The notes beneath the pieces are model-generated. The model was not told where the DNA came from. It ran no database searches and worked only from the letters and a program-made list of their open reading frames with translations. From contig JALEGB010000116.1 in NCBI GenBank assembly GCA_022760355.1, positions 1 through 38,535 of the forward strand: a stretch of 38,535 bases of DNA, written 5' to 3'. Position numbers and translations under genes: made by a program. This DNA is from Neomegalonema sp. GTDB lineage: Bacteria; Pseudomonadota; Alphaproteobacteria; Rhodobacterales; Rhodobacteraceae. Positions 25,950-34,570 of the stretch are shown here, one piece after another (positions within the stretch are counted from its first letter, which is position 1; each line of letters starts with the position of its first letter).

Positions 25950-26000
25950 GCTTTGCCCCCGCCAACTGCGCCCGCATGCCCAGATTTATGAGTTCCCACC

Positions 26001-27038
26001 CTAGGCCGCGTCAGTGGTGAAGCGCGCCAACGCCTGCGCCGCCGCCTTTGCTTTCCCGCCGGCAATACTGTCCTGCGCCAGCACAACGCCGGCCCTTAGA
26101 TCCTCAGCCCGTCCCGCAATGACCAACGCGGCGGCGGAATTCAGCAGCACGGCGTCGAGATATCCGGCCTGACGCGATGTCTCGCGCTTATTATCCAACA
26201 GCTCCGCGAAGGCGGCGGCGTTTTCTTCCGGCTCGCCGCCCAGAATCGCGTCAAAAGGATGCGTATCCAGCCCTGCATCCGCCGGCGAGACCTCAAACTC
26301 GGACACTTTCCCGTCTTTCAGCGCCGCGACTGAGGTTGGGCCGGCGATTGAAATTTCGTCGGTGCCGTCATGTCCATGCACAAGCCACGCCGCCTCCGAT
26401 CCCAGGGCGGCGAGAGTCTCCGCCATCGGACGGATCCAACGTTTATCGAAAGCGCCCGTCAGCTGCCGCTTCGCGCCCGCGGGGTTGGTCAGCGGCCCCA
26501 GTATGTTGAAAATCGTGCGCAGCCCCATTTCCTGCCGCGCAGGCATGACAAATCGCATCGCCACATGGTGACGCGGCGCGATCATGAAGGCGATCCCGCA
26601 GGCGTCCAGCGCCTTTTGCGTGACCTCCGGCGGGTTATCCGCCACAATCCCGTAGGCGGTAAGCACATCGGCCGCGCCGGACTTCGATGACAGCTTGCGG
26701 TTGCCATGCTTCGCCACCGGCACGCCTGCGCCAGCGACGACGAAAGCTGTTGCGGTTGAAATATTCAGCGTGCCTTTGCCATCGCCGCCGGTGCCGACGA
26801 TGTCCATCGCGTCGGCGGGCGCGCTGATCGGCGTCATCCGCGCCCGCATCGCCGCCGCTGCGCCAGCGATTTCGTCAACCGTTTCGCCGCGCATCCTGAG
26901 GCCCATCAAAAAAGCGCCGATTTGCGCCGGCGTCGCCTCGCCCGACATGATCACGCCGAACGCGTCCGCCGCTTCGTCACGGCCAAGCGCGCGCCCATCG
27001 CCAATTGTCGTGAGATACGGCTTCATAGCGGTGGACAT
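26001..27038 (-). CDS. trpD: Anthranilate phosphoribosyltransferase
   Basis: A 345-residue protein, normal TrpD length. [21 protein letters not shown] is the PRPP-binding GTGGD loop, [17 protein letters not shown] the anthranilate/magnesium region, and [31 protein letters not shown] the remaining conserved core. The start at 27038 follows AAGGAG with a 7-base spacer. It follows trpG on the same strand. The TAG stop coincides with the outer TA and first G of the inserted block. trpE is not in the window. Confidence 0.96.
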   Translation of the reverse strand: MSTAMKPYLTTIGDGRALGRDEAADAFGVIMSGEATPAQIGAFLMGLRMRGETVDEIAGAAAAMRARMTPISAPADAMDIVGTGGDGKGTLNISTATAFVVAGAGVPVAKHGNRKLSSKSGAADVLTAYGIVADNPPEVTQKALDACGIAFMIAPRHHVAMRFVMPARQEMGLRTIFNILGPLTNPAGAKRQLTGAFDKRWIRPMAETLAALGSEAAWLVHGHDGTDEISIAGPTSVAALKDGKVSEFEVSPADAGLDTHPFDAILGGEPEENAAAFAELLDNKRETSRQAGYLDAVLLNSAAALVIAGRAEDLRAGVVLAQDSIAGGKAKAAAQALARFTTDAA

Positions 27039-27175
27039 CGAACGGCTCCTTTTCATGCGGATTAGATCACCCGATGTTCATCATGGGCGCTAAAGCGTCA
27101 AGCAGCCGCGCCGGTTGAGCGCCCGATGCGTGAAAGCCGGCGGACGCGGCGCGCCGATGCGAGGGAGTTGGCGGC

Positions 27176-27775
27176 CTAAACGATTTCCGCAATTCTGAGG
27201 AAGTTCGTCAGCATCGCGCGCCCATGCTCGGTCGCCACGCTTTCAGGATGGAACTGAACCCCATGGGTCGGGTTGGACTTATGTTGAAAGCCCATAATCG
27301 TCCCATCCGCCGTCTCGGCGGTGATCTCCAGCTCATCCGGCAGCGTCTCCCGCGCGACAATCAGGCTGTGATAGCGCGTTGCGGTGAGAGTCTGCGGCAG
27401 GTCGCGGAACAGCGAAATATTTTGATGGGAGACCTGCGACGTCTTGCCATGCATTGGCGTGGTCCGGGTGACATCGCCGCCGAACGCCTGGCCGATGGAC
27501 TGATGGCCCAGGCAAACGCCCAGCAGCGGGATGTCCGCAGACGCCGCCTTCACCAAGTCCAGACACACGCCGGCGCGGTCAGGGTCGCAAGGCCCCGGGG
27601 ACAGCACGATCGCGTCCGGCTTCAGCGCAACCGCCTCTTCAGCTGTCAGCGCGTCATTGCGTTCGACCCGGATCTCATCCCGCGCCGCGCCGGGCCGCTT
27701 CGCCTCAATCACCTCGCCGATATAGTGAACGAGGTTGTAGGTGAAACTGTCATAGTTATCGATAAAGAGCAGCAT
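27176..27775 (-). CDS. trpG: Anthranilate synthase glutamine amidotransferase component
   Basis: A 199-residue class I glutamine amidotransferase. [18 protein letters not shown] is the TrpG/PabA start. [17 protein letters not shown] holds the nucleophilic Cys; [14 protein letters not shown] holds the catalytic His-Glu pair. It supplies ammonia to TrpE in tryptophan synthesis and may also serve PabB in folate synthesis. AAGG precedes the ATG. No trpE lies upstream; the next gene upstream runs the other way, so this is the first gene of its transcript. Confidence 0.93.
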   Translation of the reverse strand: MLLFIDNYDSFTYNLVHYIGEVIEAKRPGAARDEIRVERNDALTAEEAVALKPDAIVLSPGPCDPDRAGVCLDLVKAASADIPLLGVCLGHQSIGQAFGGDVTRTTPMHGKTSQVSHQNISLFRDLPQTLTATRYHSLIVARETLPDELEITAETADGTIMGFQHKSNPTHGVQFHPESVATEHGRAMLTNFLRIAEIV

Positions 27776-27930
27776 GTCCCGAGCCTTGAATGAACGCGTT
27801 TATCTCATTCTCCCGCCGCGCGGGCGAGGTCAAGCCCGGCGCGCCGCGCCTCATCCCCGCCCAGGATGTACAGTAGAACGGCCCCGACACGATCGCGAAA
27901 GCAAGACAGCAACGGGAGCAGGGTAGGGCG

Positions 27931-28776
27931 ATGAGGAAACGAGATCAGATTTGGCGCCCCCTTGTCGGCAGCGGCGTCGCCTGCCTGTTGGCCCTCAGCG
28001 CAGCCGGCGACGCTCAGGCCCAGGCCGACGCGGAGGCGCATGATCTGACCGGAAGCTACGCGGATCTGTCTGGCGGCTACACATTTACATTCACCCGCCG
28101 CGCGCCGGGGACGTTTCGCGTCGAGAGCCGCTCAAAGGCGGGGTTGCGGGTAAGCGACTTGATCCGCCCGCTCAACCTTCGCCGGCTGAGCGCGCTCGGC
28201 GGCGTCGGATGTGCGCGGTTGGTCGGCAAAAATCATGCGATTTGCGCCGCCGCCGCTCCAACCGCCTGCGCGATCATGGGGCCGCCGCCGAAATATTTCG
28301 GCGCGACCTGCGAAACGTTGGTGCGGGCGGCCCGCGGCCAGGGGCCCCTCACGCCGATCGCGCCGAGCGCCCATGGGCTCGCCCTGACGGCGCGCGCGAT
28401 CGCCGCCGGCGCCGAGGCGGCGGATTCGTTTGATCTCACCGTTTCGTCATCGTTTCGAGCGGCCGAAGACGGCGTCTCTTGGGCGGAGGGACGCATTTCA
28501 CATCTCGCCAGGGTGGGGCTTCTGACCCAATGGCGCCGCTTGCGGCCGCCACGCTTTTATCCGGGCGGCGTCGTCCTTATCCGGTTTTCGGGCCCGCATA
28601 TCGTGCTGTTTAATGCCCGGGACTGCCGGATAAAGCGCGATCGCGCCGCCGCGGCCCACGGCGCCGAACGCGCTGCGCTGGTCAAAGGCTGCGTAGCGCG
28701 GCTGAGGGCGCGCATAAAAGAGTACGGCGTCGGCTCGGCGTGGTTTAGAGAGCGATTGCTCACGCGGCGGCGTTAA
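27931..28776 (+). CDS. Secreted protein, paralogue of the 30100 lipoprotein
   Basis: A 281-residue protein with a Sec signal peptide (about 1-32, ending AQAQA). The mature part starts LTGSYADLSGGYTF, has a six-Cys pattern including CAIMGPPPKYFGATCETLV and DCRIKR...GCVARLRARI, and ends in a basic tail. The order LxGxY, FRVxS, CAxxG...FGAxC, AARxxxPL, RAVGxLT and GCxARL is shared with the gene at 30100, so the two are distant paralogues. No known domain is recognised. The start has AGGG motifs upstream. It begins a three-gene plus-strand operon with the metallopeptidase 13 bp downstream. Confidence 0.78.
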   Translation: MRKRDQIWRPLVGSGVACLLALSAAGDAQAQADAEAHDLTGSYADLSGGYTFTFTRRAPGTFRVESRSKAGLRVSDLIRPLNLRRLSALGGVGCARLVGKNHAICAAAAPTACAIMGPPPKYFGATCETLVRAARGQGPLTPIAPSAHGLALTARAIAAGAEAADSFDLTVSSSFRAAEDGVSWAEGRISHLARVGLLTQWRRLRPPRFYPGGVVLIRFSGPHIVLFNARDCRIKRDRAAAAHGAERAALVKGCVARLRARIKEYGVGSAWFRERLLTRRR

Positions 28777-28789
28777 AAGGAGAGCGCAG

Positions 28790-29821
28790 ATGAAGATCTA
28801 CACCTGCCCAAACTGCGATCAGCCTTTGTTTTTCGACAATCTGGTCTGCGCCTGCGGAACAGAGGTCGCCTTCGACCCCGAGGCCGACGCCTTCGTTGAG
28901 CTCGCCACCCCCTGCGCCAACCGCGCCGTGATCGGCTGCAACTGGGCGGGCGAAACGGCGGACAAGGACGGCGATATCTACTGCCGCAGCTGCACCATGA
29001 GCGAGATCGTGCCGGCGCATCATGTCGGCGACAACCTTGAGGACTGGGGCGAGGCCGAGGCCGCGAAGCGATGGGTGCTGGCGAATCTCGGCCGCTGGGG
29101 CTGGTTCAAGTCCACGGACCCAGGCCGCCGCCCAGTGTTTCACATGCGCTCGGAGAAAACCCGTGACGGGGATGTCAGCGTCATCATGGGGCATTCCGAC
29201 GGGGTGATCACCATCAATGTCTCCGAAGCCGATGATGTGGAGCGGGTGCGTCGGCGGGAGAAATTCAACGAAGCCCAGCGCACGATGATCGGACATTTCC
29301 GCCATGAAATCGCGCATTTCCTGTTTCTGCGCATGTTTCACGATCCGAGCCGCCTGGCCGATTTCCGCGAGATCTTTGGCGATGAAAGCGCCGACTATGG
29401 CGAAGCGCTGAAAAAATATTACACTGAAGGCGCGCCGAAAGACTGGAATGCGACCTTCATCAGCGCTTACGCCACCGCGCATCCGCATGAGGATTGGGCT
29501 GAAAGCTGCGCGCATTTCCTGCATCTCACCGACATCGTCGACAGTTTCTATGCGACCGGCTTGAAAGGCGCAGGCGCGCCGACAAACAGCTACGACGCCT
29601 ATGCGGAAAACGACCCCAATCGCCTGATCGAAATCGGCGCGCGATTGGGCGTCGCGCTCAATCACGTCAACCGCTCGATGGGCGTCGCGGACATTTATCC
29701 GTTCGTGCACACCCCAGCCATTCGGACCAAATTGGCGTTCGCGCATCTTGCGCTGATGGAAAGCCGACCAACGCCGGATCGCAGCCTTTTGAAGCTGCTG
29801 CGGGAATTCTTTCGCGGCTAG
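28790..29821 (+). CDS. Putative zinc-binding metallopeptidase
   Basis: A 343-residue protein of the zinc-ribbon metallopeptidase family (PF15887). The N-terminal zinc ribbon uses C6, C9, C20 and C22 (CPNC...CAC), with a second cysteine set near 45-65 (CNWAG, YCRSC). RHEIAHFLFLRMF gives H172-E173-xx-H176, the catalytic HExxH, and EDWAESCAHFLHL about 70 residues later likely supplies the third ligand. No signal peptide, so it is cytoplasmic. AAAGGAG precedes the ATG by seven bases. It is flanked by two secreted paralogues. Its TAG stop is formed at the left end of element E; without E the stop would be TAA. Confidence 0.88.
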   Translation: MKIYTCPNCDQPLFFDNLVCACGTEVAFDPEADAFVELATPCANRAVIGCNWAGETADKDGDIYCRSCTMSEIVPAHHVGDNLEDWGEAEAAKRWVLANLGRWGWFKSTDPGRRPVFHMRSEKTRDGDVSVIMGHSDGVITINVSEADDVERVRRREKFNEAQRTMIGHFRHEIAHFLFLRMFHDPSRLADFREIFGDESADYGEALKKYYTEGAPKDWNATFISAYATAHPHEDWAESCAHFLHLTDIVDSFYATGLKGAGAPTNSYDAYAENDPNRLIEIGARLGVALNHVNRSMGVADIYPFVHTPAIRTKLAFAHLALMESRPTPDRSLLKLLREFFRG

Positions 29822-30086
29822 GGTCGAAACCCCTTCAGCAGGCGTCGTCAGCGCTTCCTAGCCCGTTCTCAGCTGCGCACCGGGCGCGGAGCGGGCTGAC
29901 TGCCCGGTCAAGACCGGTAAGCCCAGCTGAGAACGGGCTAGGAAGCGCCCTTCGGGCCCGGTTTAGGGGGTCGCCGGACGGCGATATCTATGCTTGACGG
30001 TGAGCCACACCGCCTGCGCCTCGATATTCTAGCCGACAAGCCCCTAAACCGGGCTGACGGCGTCTGATGAAGGGGTTTCGACCCTA
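29819..30086 (+). mobile_element. Element E, copy 2: 268-bp palindromic TA-flanked element
   Basis: The outer arms, 34 bases each (29819-29852 and 30053-30086), match at 31 positions and begin TAGGGTCGAAACCCCTTCA. Inside are two further hairpins: a perfect 25-bp stem (29851-29875 with 29924-29948, starting GCGCTTCCTAGCC) and a perfect 14-bp stem GCCCGGTTTAGGGG (29956-29969) with 30041-30054. Together they could fold as a three-way junction in RNA or single-stranded DNA. The ends are TA|GGG and CCC|TA. Removing the element leaves GGC-TAA-TTGAGGGACATT-ATG, a tight stop/ribosome-site/start junction, so a 2-bp TA duplication is a good model. It has no coding capacity. Confidence 0.78.
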
Positions 30087-30099
30087 ATTGAGGGACATT

Positions 30100-30936
30100 A
30101 TGTTTTCGTCGATCGCCAGAGCGATGCGGCGCTGTCTGATCGCCGCGATCTGCGCGCCGCTGCTGCTCAGCGGTTGCTACTTGAGCGGTTCAGCGCTGTG
30201 GAGCGCCGCAGAGGGACGGGCCGACGCGCCGACGCTCGTGGGACACTATTCGCAGGATCGCGGCGCGCGGCGCTATCAGATCACGCAGATCGGCCGCGGC
30301 CTCTATCGCGTGCGCAGCATGTTCGATCCGGATACGCCAGTTGCGTCGCTCTTCTCCGCAGCGGCGGCGCTCAAAGCCTCGGCGCTGGCGGGCCGCGACT
30401 GCGGCAAGATTGCGGATGAGACGCTTCAGACAGTGTGCGCCAGCCCGCCAGCCAAGGCGTGCGCGGTCTTTGGCGGCTCTTTCGGAGCAAAGGCCAGCTG
30501 CGCGGCGATTGTTGGCGCCGCCCGAGCGCTGCGACCGTTGGCGGGCTTATCGCCGGAGGACAAATCCGCAGCAATGACGATCAAGGCGTTTCGTGATCAC
30601 GCTCCGGCGCAGGATGATTTTGATATTGTCACCGTCCCGCTGGATACGCCAGAGGACGGCGAGGCCCGTTGGGTCGCGGCCCAGGTCGCCTCCATCCGAG
30701 CGGTCGGCGCGCTGACGGCGCTTGTTCGCATCGATGGACCGATCAAGGAGCGAGACGCCGTCCTGCTGGAGATCCGGCCGGACCAGGTCATCGCCCATGG
30801 GACCAGCGGTTGCTGGCGCGGGGCGCGCAAGCCGCCAGCATTGGCGCCTGCGGCGCTGATGGCCGAGCTCAAGGGCTGTCCCGCTCGGCTGAAGTGGAGC
30901 CGCGATAATCTGCAACGGTTCGAGCGGGTCAAATAA
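30100..30936 (+). CDS. Lipoprotein, paralogue of the 27931 protein
   Basis: A 278-residue protein. The lipobox LLLSGC places the lipidated Cys at residue 26, so it is a membrane-anchored periplasmic protein. The mature part has LVGHYSQDRGARRYQI, LYRVRS, CAVFGGSFGAKASCAAIVGAAR and ELKGCPARLKWS, which follow the same order as blocks of the 27931 protein. No known domain. The ATG at 30100 has GAGGG five bases upstream; a TTG at 30088 is less likely. Element E ends 14 bases before the ATG, so transcription must pass through or start inside E. Confidence 0.78.
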   Translation: MFSSIARAMRRCLIAAICAPLLLSGCYLSGSALWSAAEGRADAPTLVGHYSQDRGARRYQITQIGRGLYRVRSMFDPDTPVASLFSAAAALKASALAGRDCGKIADETLQTVCASPPAKACAVFGGSFGAKASCAAIVGAARALRPLAGLSPEDKSAAMTIKAFRDHAPAQDDFDIVTVPLDTPEDGEARWVAAQVASIRAVGALTALVRIDGPIKERDAVLLEIRPDQVIAHGTSGCWRGARKPPALAPAALMAELKGCPARLKWSRDNLQRFERVK

Positions 30937-30980
30937 CAACGCGTCGACAGCGCCTGAATGCGCCGTCGACGCCGATACGC

Positions 30981-31388
30981 TCAAAGATCGTCGATCAAGC
31001 CCGAAAGCTCGTCCAACGCGTCGATCGCATCCTCGGCGCATTCGGCTGGCGTGAAAATGTGGTCATGATGATAGGCCGCAACCACATTCGCAGGAATGCC
31101 ATACGCCGCCAGCGCCGTTGCAGCCGCCGCGGTCAATCCCACTGTCTCCAGATCCGAATACACCGCCAGCGTGATCATCGCAAAACGCAAGGAATCAGCC
31201 GCACCGTACTTGTCGGCCTTTCCTTCTTCCACAATCACCGTCCACCCTTCCGCCTCGCGGAACAGGCAAATCGGATCATCGGCCAGAATGTCGGAGCTAA
31301 TCTCCGGAACGGAAGCGAACACAAACAGGCGCGAATCCAGTTCCGGCGTCAGCCCACGCAATAAGCTTCCCAAATCATCGCCGCCCAT
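30981..31388 (-). CDS. ACT-domain protein
   Basis: A 135-residue protein with two ACT-like halves (ACT_3/ACT_7 type): LTPELDSRLFVFASVP and CLFREAEGWTVIVEEGKAD in the first, and FAMITLAVYSDLETVGLTAAAATALAAYGIPANVVAAYHHDHIFTP in the second. Such small proteins are thought to bind amino acids and regulate enzymes; the ligand is unknown. The start at 31388 follows GGGAGG with a 5-base spacer; the frame runs further upstream without family sequence. It is convergent with the lipoprotein gene and divergent from guaB. Confidence 0.88.
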   Translation of the reverse strand: MGGDDLGSLLRGLTPELDSRLFVFASVPEISSDILADDPICLFREAEGWTVIVEEGKADKYGAADSLRFAMITLAVYSDLETVGLTAAAATALAAYGIPANVVAAYHHDHIFTPAECAEDAIDALDELSGLIDDL

Positions 31389-31711
31389 AGTCGCCTCCCA
31401 GATACAGACGCGCAGAAAAGGGTGCCCCCATCCGGCGCGCGATTGCCTCACATCACCACTCTGAGCGCCGCCGCAAACCGTAGACGCGACGAAATCCGCC
31501 TTCGCAGCAGCCGCGCGCGCGGCTAGGATCGACGTCCGCGGCGTTCGGCCTGCGTGAAGCGGCTTTTCTTCAAAGCACGAACGCCGCATATGGACGCTTC
31601 GAGAGGATAAGCAATCCTACGCGGGCGAGCTTCTCGCCCGTCGCACAAATTGTACGCCCGCGCGCCGCCACTCGCTATTTCCCTGAGTCGCGCGCCATAA
31701 GGAGATTTGCC
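31389..31711. promoter_or_regulatory. 323-bp divergent promoter region between the ACT gene and guaB
   Basis: No gene is supported here. It must hold promoters for both genes. The only clear structure is a short perfect stem CGGGCGAG...CTCGCCCG (31622-31640) about 70 bases before guaB; it has no U-tract. The guaB ribosome site AAGGAG is at its right end. I could not identify a purine riboswitch. Confidence 0.4.
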
Positions 31712-33172
31712 GTGGAGATCCGCGAAGCGCTCACCTTCGACGACGTCCTCCTGGCCCCGGCCGCTTCTGAAGTCATGCCGACCGCTGCCGACACCCGCAC
31801 GCGGGTCACCCAGGAGATTGAGCTCAATATTCCGCTGATATCGTCCGCGATGGATACCGTGACCGAAGCGGAGATGGCGATTGCGATGGCGCAGGCCGGC
31901 GGCCTCGGCGTGATCCACCGCAACCTGGATCCCGCCACGCAGGCGGCGCAGGTGCGGCGGGTCAAGCGTTTTGAGAGCGGCGTGGTCTACGACCCGATCA
32001 CCCTGCGTCCCGATCAAACCCTGGCTGACGCGAAGGAGATGCAGGAGAAGCACAAGATCACCGGCTTTCCCGTCGCCGATGATAGCGGCAAGCTGGTCGG
32101 CATTCTGACCAATCGGGACATGCGGTTCGTCGATGACCCCAGTGAAAGCGTCGCTAGCCGGATGACATCCCAAAATCTAGCGACCGTGCGGATGCCTGTG
32201 GACCTCGAGGCTGCAAAGAAACAGCTGCAGGAACGGCGGATCGAGAAACTTCTGGTTGTCGATGAGCAAGGGCGCTGCCTCGGGCTTCTGACGGTCAAGG
32301 ATATTGAGAAAGCAGTTCTGAACCCGCAATCAACCAAGGATGCGCGCGGCCAACTGCGTGTCGCCGCGGCGTCGAGCGTGGGGGATGAGGGGTTCGAACG
32401 ATCCGAAGCGCTGATTGACGCCGGCGTGGATTTGATCGTCATCGACACCGCGCATGGCCACTCGAAAGCCGTGGGCGAGGCGGTTACGCGCATCAAGAAA
32501 GCCTCCAACGCGGTTCAAGTCGTCGCCGGCAACGTCGCTACAGCCGAGGCGACCAAGGCGCTGATCGACGCCGGCGCCGACGCGGTGAAAGTGGGAATCG
32601 GGCCGGGCTCCATCTGCACGACGCGCATCGTCGCCGGCGTTGGGGTGCCTCAGTTGACCGCGGTGATCGATTGCGCCGAAGCCGCCGCGGCGACCAACAC
32701 GCCCATCATTGCCGATGGCGGGGTCAAATTCTCGGGCGATCTGGCCAAAGCCGTCGCGGCGGGCGCGAATTGCGTGATGGTCGGCTCGATGTTGGCGGGA
32801 ACCGACGAGGCGCCGGGGGAAGTGATTCTCTATCAGGGCCGGACCTACAAAGCCTATCGCGGCATGGGCTCGCTCGGCGCGATGGCCCGCGGATCCGCGG
32901 ATCGGTATTTCCAAAAGGAAGTACGGGATGCGATGAAGCTGGTGCCGGAAGGCATCGAAGGGCAGGTCCCCTATAAGGGCGCGGTCGCCGGCATCCTGCA
33001 TCAAATGGTCGGCGGGCTGCGCGCGGCGATGGGCTATACCGGCCACGCGACCGTCGACGCGATGCGGGGCAACTGCCGCTTTGTAAAGATCACCGCCTCG
33101 GGCTTGCGGGAGAGCCACGTGCATGACGTGACGATTACCCGCGAAGCGCCGAACTACCGCGCCGGCTCCTGA
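31712..33172 (+). CDS. guaB: Inosine-5'-monophosphate dehydrogenase
   Basis: A 486-residue IMPDH with a GTG start, set by AAGGAG seven bases upstream. [13 protein letters not shown] is the usual start. Two CBS domains occupy about 90-210. The catalytic loop [13 protein letters not shown] has the nucleophile Cys302. The flap contains [10 protein letters not shown], and the C-terminus carries the conserved EG(I/V)xGxVPYKG. It oxidises IMP to XMP with NAD in guanine nucleotide synthesis, in the cytoplasm. The rRNA methyltransferase gene follows 15 bp later and is likely co-transcribed. Confidence 0.97.
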   Translation: MEIREALTFDDVLLAPAASEVMPTAADTRTRVTQEIELNIPLISSAMDTVTEAEMAIAMAQAGGLGVIHRNLDPATQAAQVRRVKRFESGVVYDPITLRPDQTLADAKEMQEKHKITGFPVADDSGKLVGILTNRDMRFVDDPSESVASRMTSQNLATVRMPVDLEAAKKQLQERRIEKLLVVDEQGRCLGLLTVKDIEKAVLNPQSTKDARGQLRVAAASSVGDEGFERSEALIDAGVDLIVIDTAHGHSKAVGEAVTRIKKASNAVQVVAGNVATAEATKALIDAGADAVKVGIGPGSICTTRIVAGVGVPQLTAVIDCAEAAAATNTPIIADGGVKFSGDLAKAVAAGANCVMVGSMLAGTDEAPGEVILYQGRTYKAYRGMGSLGAMARGSADRYFQKEVRDAMKLVPEGIEGQVPYKGAVAGILHQMVGGLRAAMGYTGHATVDAMRGNCRFVKITASGLRESHVHDVTITREAPNYRAGS

Positions 33173-33187
33173 CCGGAGGTTGGCCCC

Positions 33188-34501
33188 ATGCGCAAAACGG
33201 CGCGATTTCAGGCCGCGATTGAGGTGGTCGCCGAGGTTGAGGCGGATCTGCAGCGCGATGTGCCGACCCTTGACCGCAGGTTGGCGGACTGGGGGCGGCG
33301 ATCCCGCTTCGCCGGCTCCAAGGATCGACGCGCCGTCAGTGATCTCGCCTACCAAATCCTGCGCCGGCGGGGCTCCTATCTTTGGGCGGCGCAGCTGGAG
33401 AATGCGCCGCCAACGCAGCGGGCTCGCATTCTGGCCGGGCTGGCGGCGTCCGAGGCGGGCGAGCCTCTGCAGGAGGTGTTCGCCGGCGACCGGCACGGCC
33501 CGGCGCCGCTGTCAGCAGCCGAAACCAAGCTGCTCGCCAGCGCCGCCGACCGCTTAACGGAGCCTGACGCGTTTCGGGCCGACATGCCGCCGGCCTTGTT
33601 GAGGGAGCTCAAACGCTCCGTCGCGGACCCAATCCGCGAAATCGCCCGATTGCGTCATCGCGGCGCCGCGGATTTGCGCGTCAACAGCTTAAAGGCCACG
33701 CGGGAAAATGCGCTCGCGCAACTCAGCGCCGAGAATATCGCCGCAGAGACCGGCCCCTTATGTCCGACAGCGATTCGCCTCCCGACGCCCGTCAACATTC
33801 TGGGCGCCGACGCCTTCGAACAGGGGCTGATCGAGCCGCAAAACGCAGCGAGCCAAGCCGCCGCCGCGCTCACCCTGGCCCACGCGGATGAAACGGTCGT
33901 CGATTATTGCGCCGGCGGCGGGGGGAAGAGCCTATCCCTCGCCGCATTGATGGGAGGGCCTCGGCAGGGGGGCGGGCGGCTGATCGCGCACGATGTCAGC
34001 CGGGATCGAATGGGCGACCTGCCGCCCCGCGCGAAGCGCGCCGGCGCACGCATTGAATGTCTCGACACGGCTCAGCTTGCTCGACTTGAAGGCCAAGCCG
34101 ATCTTGTGCTGGTTGACGCGCCCTGCAGCGGTTCCGGCGTGTGGGCGCGAAATCCGGACGCAAAATGGACAACTGGGCCAGCGCGGCTGGCGCAACTCAA
34201 TCGCGCGCAAGACGCAGCGCTGAGCGGCGGAGCCGCCTTGGTTCGCCCCGGCGGCCGGCTGGTTTATGTCACCTGCTCGCTATTCGCATCGGAAAATCAA
34301 GATCGGGTCGCCGCGTTTCTCGAACGCCATCCCCACTTCGCCCTGGGCGATCTAGCGGCGGCGTGGCGCGCCGCGGGGCTGGCCGGCGCCGCGCCTGAGC
34401 CGCATATTCCCATGGCGGGCGCGACTTTGATCGCGCCCTCGCAACACGAAACGGACGGTTTCTTCGTCGCACTCCTAGAAAGATCTAGTAGCGCGGTGTA
34501 A
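33188..34501 (+). CDS. RsmB-type RNA cytosine-5 methyltransferase
   Basis: A 437-residue protein. The N-terminal part (1-150) resembles the RsmB RNA-binding region. The methyltransferase domain has NAASQAAAALT, VVDYCAGGGGKSLSLAALM (SAM site), IAHDVSRDRM, LVLVDAPCSGSGVWARNPD (first catalytic Cys region) and YVTCSLFASENQD (nucleophilic Cys). It probably makes m5C in 16S rRNA or another RNA. GGAGG precedes the ATG by seven bases; it follows guaB by 15 bp. The NusB-like N-terminal domain looks shortened relative to E. coli RsmB, so the exact target is uncertain and no gene symbol is given. Confidence 0.9.
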   Translation: MRKTARFQAAIEVVAEVEADLQRDVPTLDRRLADWGRRSRFAGSKDRRAVSDLAYQILRRRGSYLWAAQLENAPPTQRARILAGLAASEAGEPLQEVFAGDRHGPAPLSAAETKLLASAADRLTEPDAFRADMPPALLRELKRSVADPIREIARLRHRGAADLRVNSLKATRENALAQLSAENIAAETGPLCPTAIRLPTPVNILGADAFEQGLIEPQNAASQAAAALTLAHADETVVDYCAGGGGKSLSLAALMGGPRQGGGRLIAHDVSRDRMGDLPPRAKRAGARIECLDTAQLARLEGQADLVLVDAPCSGSGVWARNPDAKWTTGPARLAQLNRAQDAALSGGAALVRPGGRLVYVTCSLFASENQDRVAAFLERHPHFALGDLAAAWRAAGLAGAAPEPHIPMAGATLIAPSQHETDGFFVALLERSSSAV

Positions 34502-34570
34502 AGATAACGCTATATGTCTTCTACCTGCGCAGATAAGGCGGCGCAGGCCTTGATTTGGCGGAGACCGCGC

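Larger units (their letters stand above)
24660..26003. mobile_element. 1.34-kb TIR-bounded block with two cargo genes, no transposase
   Basis: Both ends carry TA followed inward by GGGTGGGAACTCCTAAA (left, 24662-24678) or GGGTGGGAACTCATAAA (right, reverse complement of 25985-26001), 16 of 17 bases identical. Inside are a nitroreductase-like gene and a secreted-protein gene on the minus strand. The left TIR contains the nitroreductase stop codon; the right outer TA plus first G is the trpD TAG stop. The block separates trpD from trpC. No transposase gene is inside. The flanks differ beyond TA, so it may not be a single clean insertion. Reading it as a mobile element is inference. Confidence 0.55.

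Noticed and set aside
24660-26003. A full insertion sequence
   Set aside because: No transposase or remnant is encoded between the inverted repeats, so only a non-autonomous element can be claimed.
28760-29746. 328-residue minus-strand frame
   Set aside because: Mirror of the zinc metallopeptidase, which has clear catalytic motifs; His/Arg-rich shadow protein.
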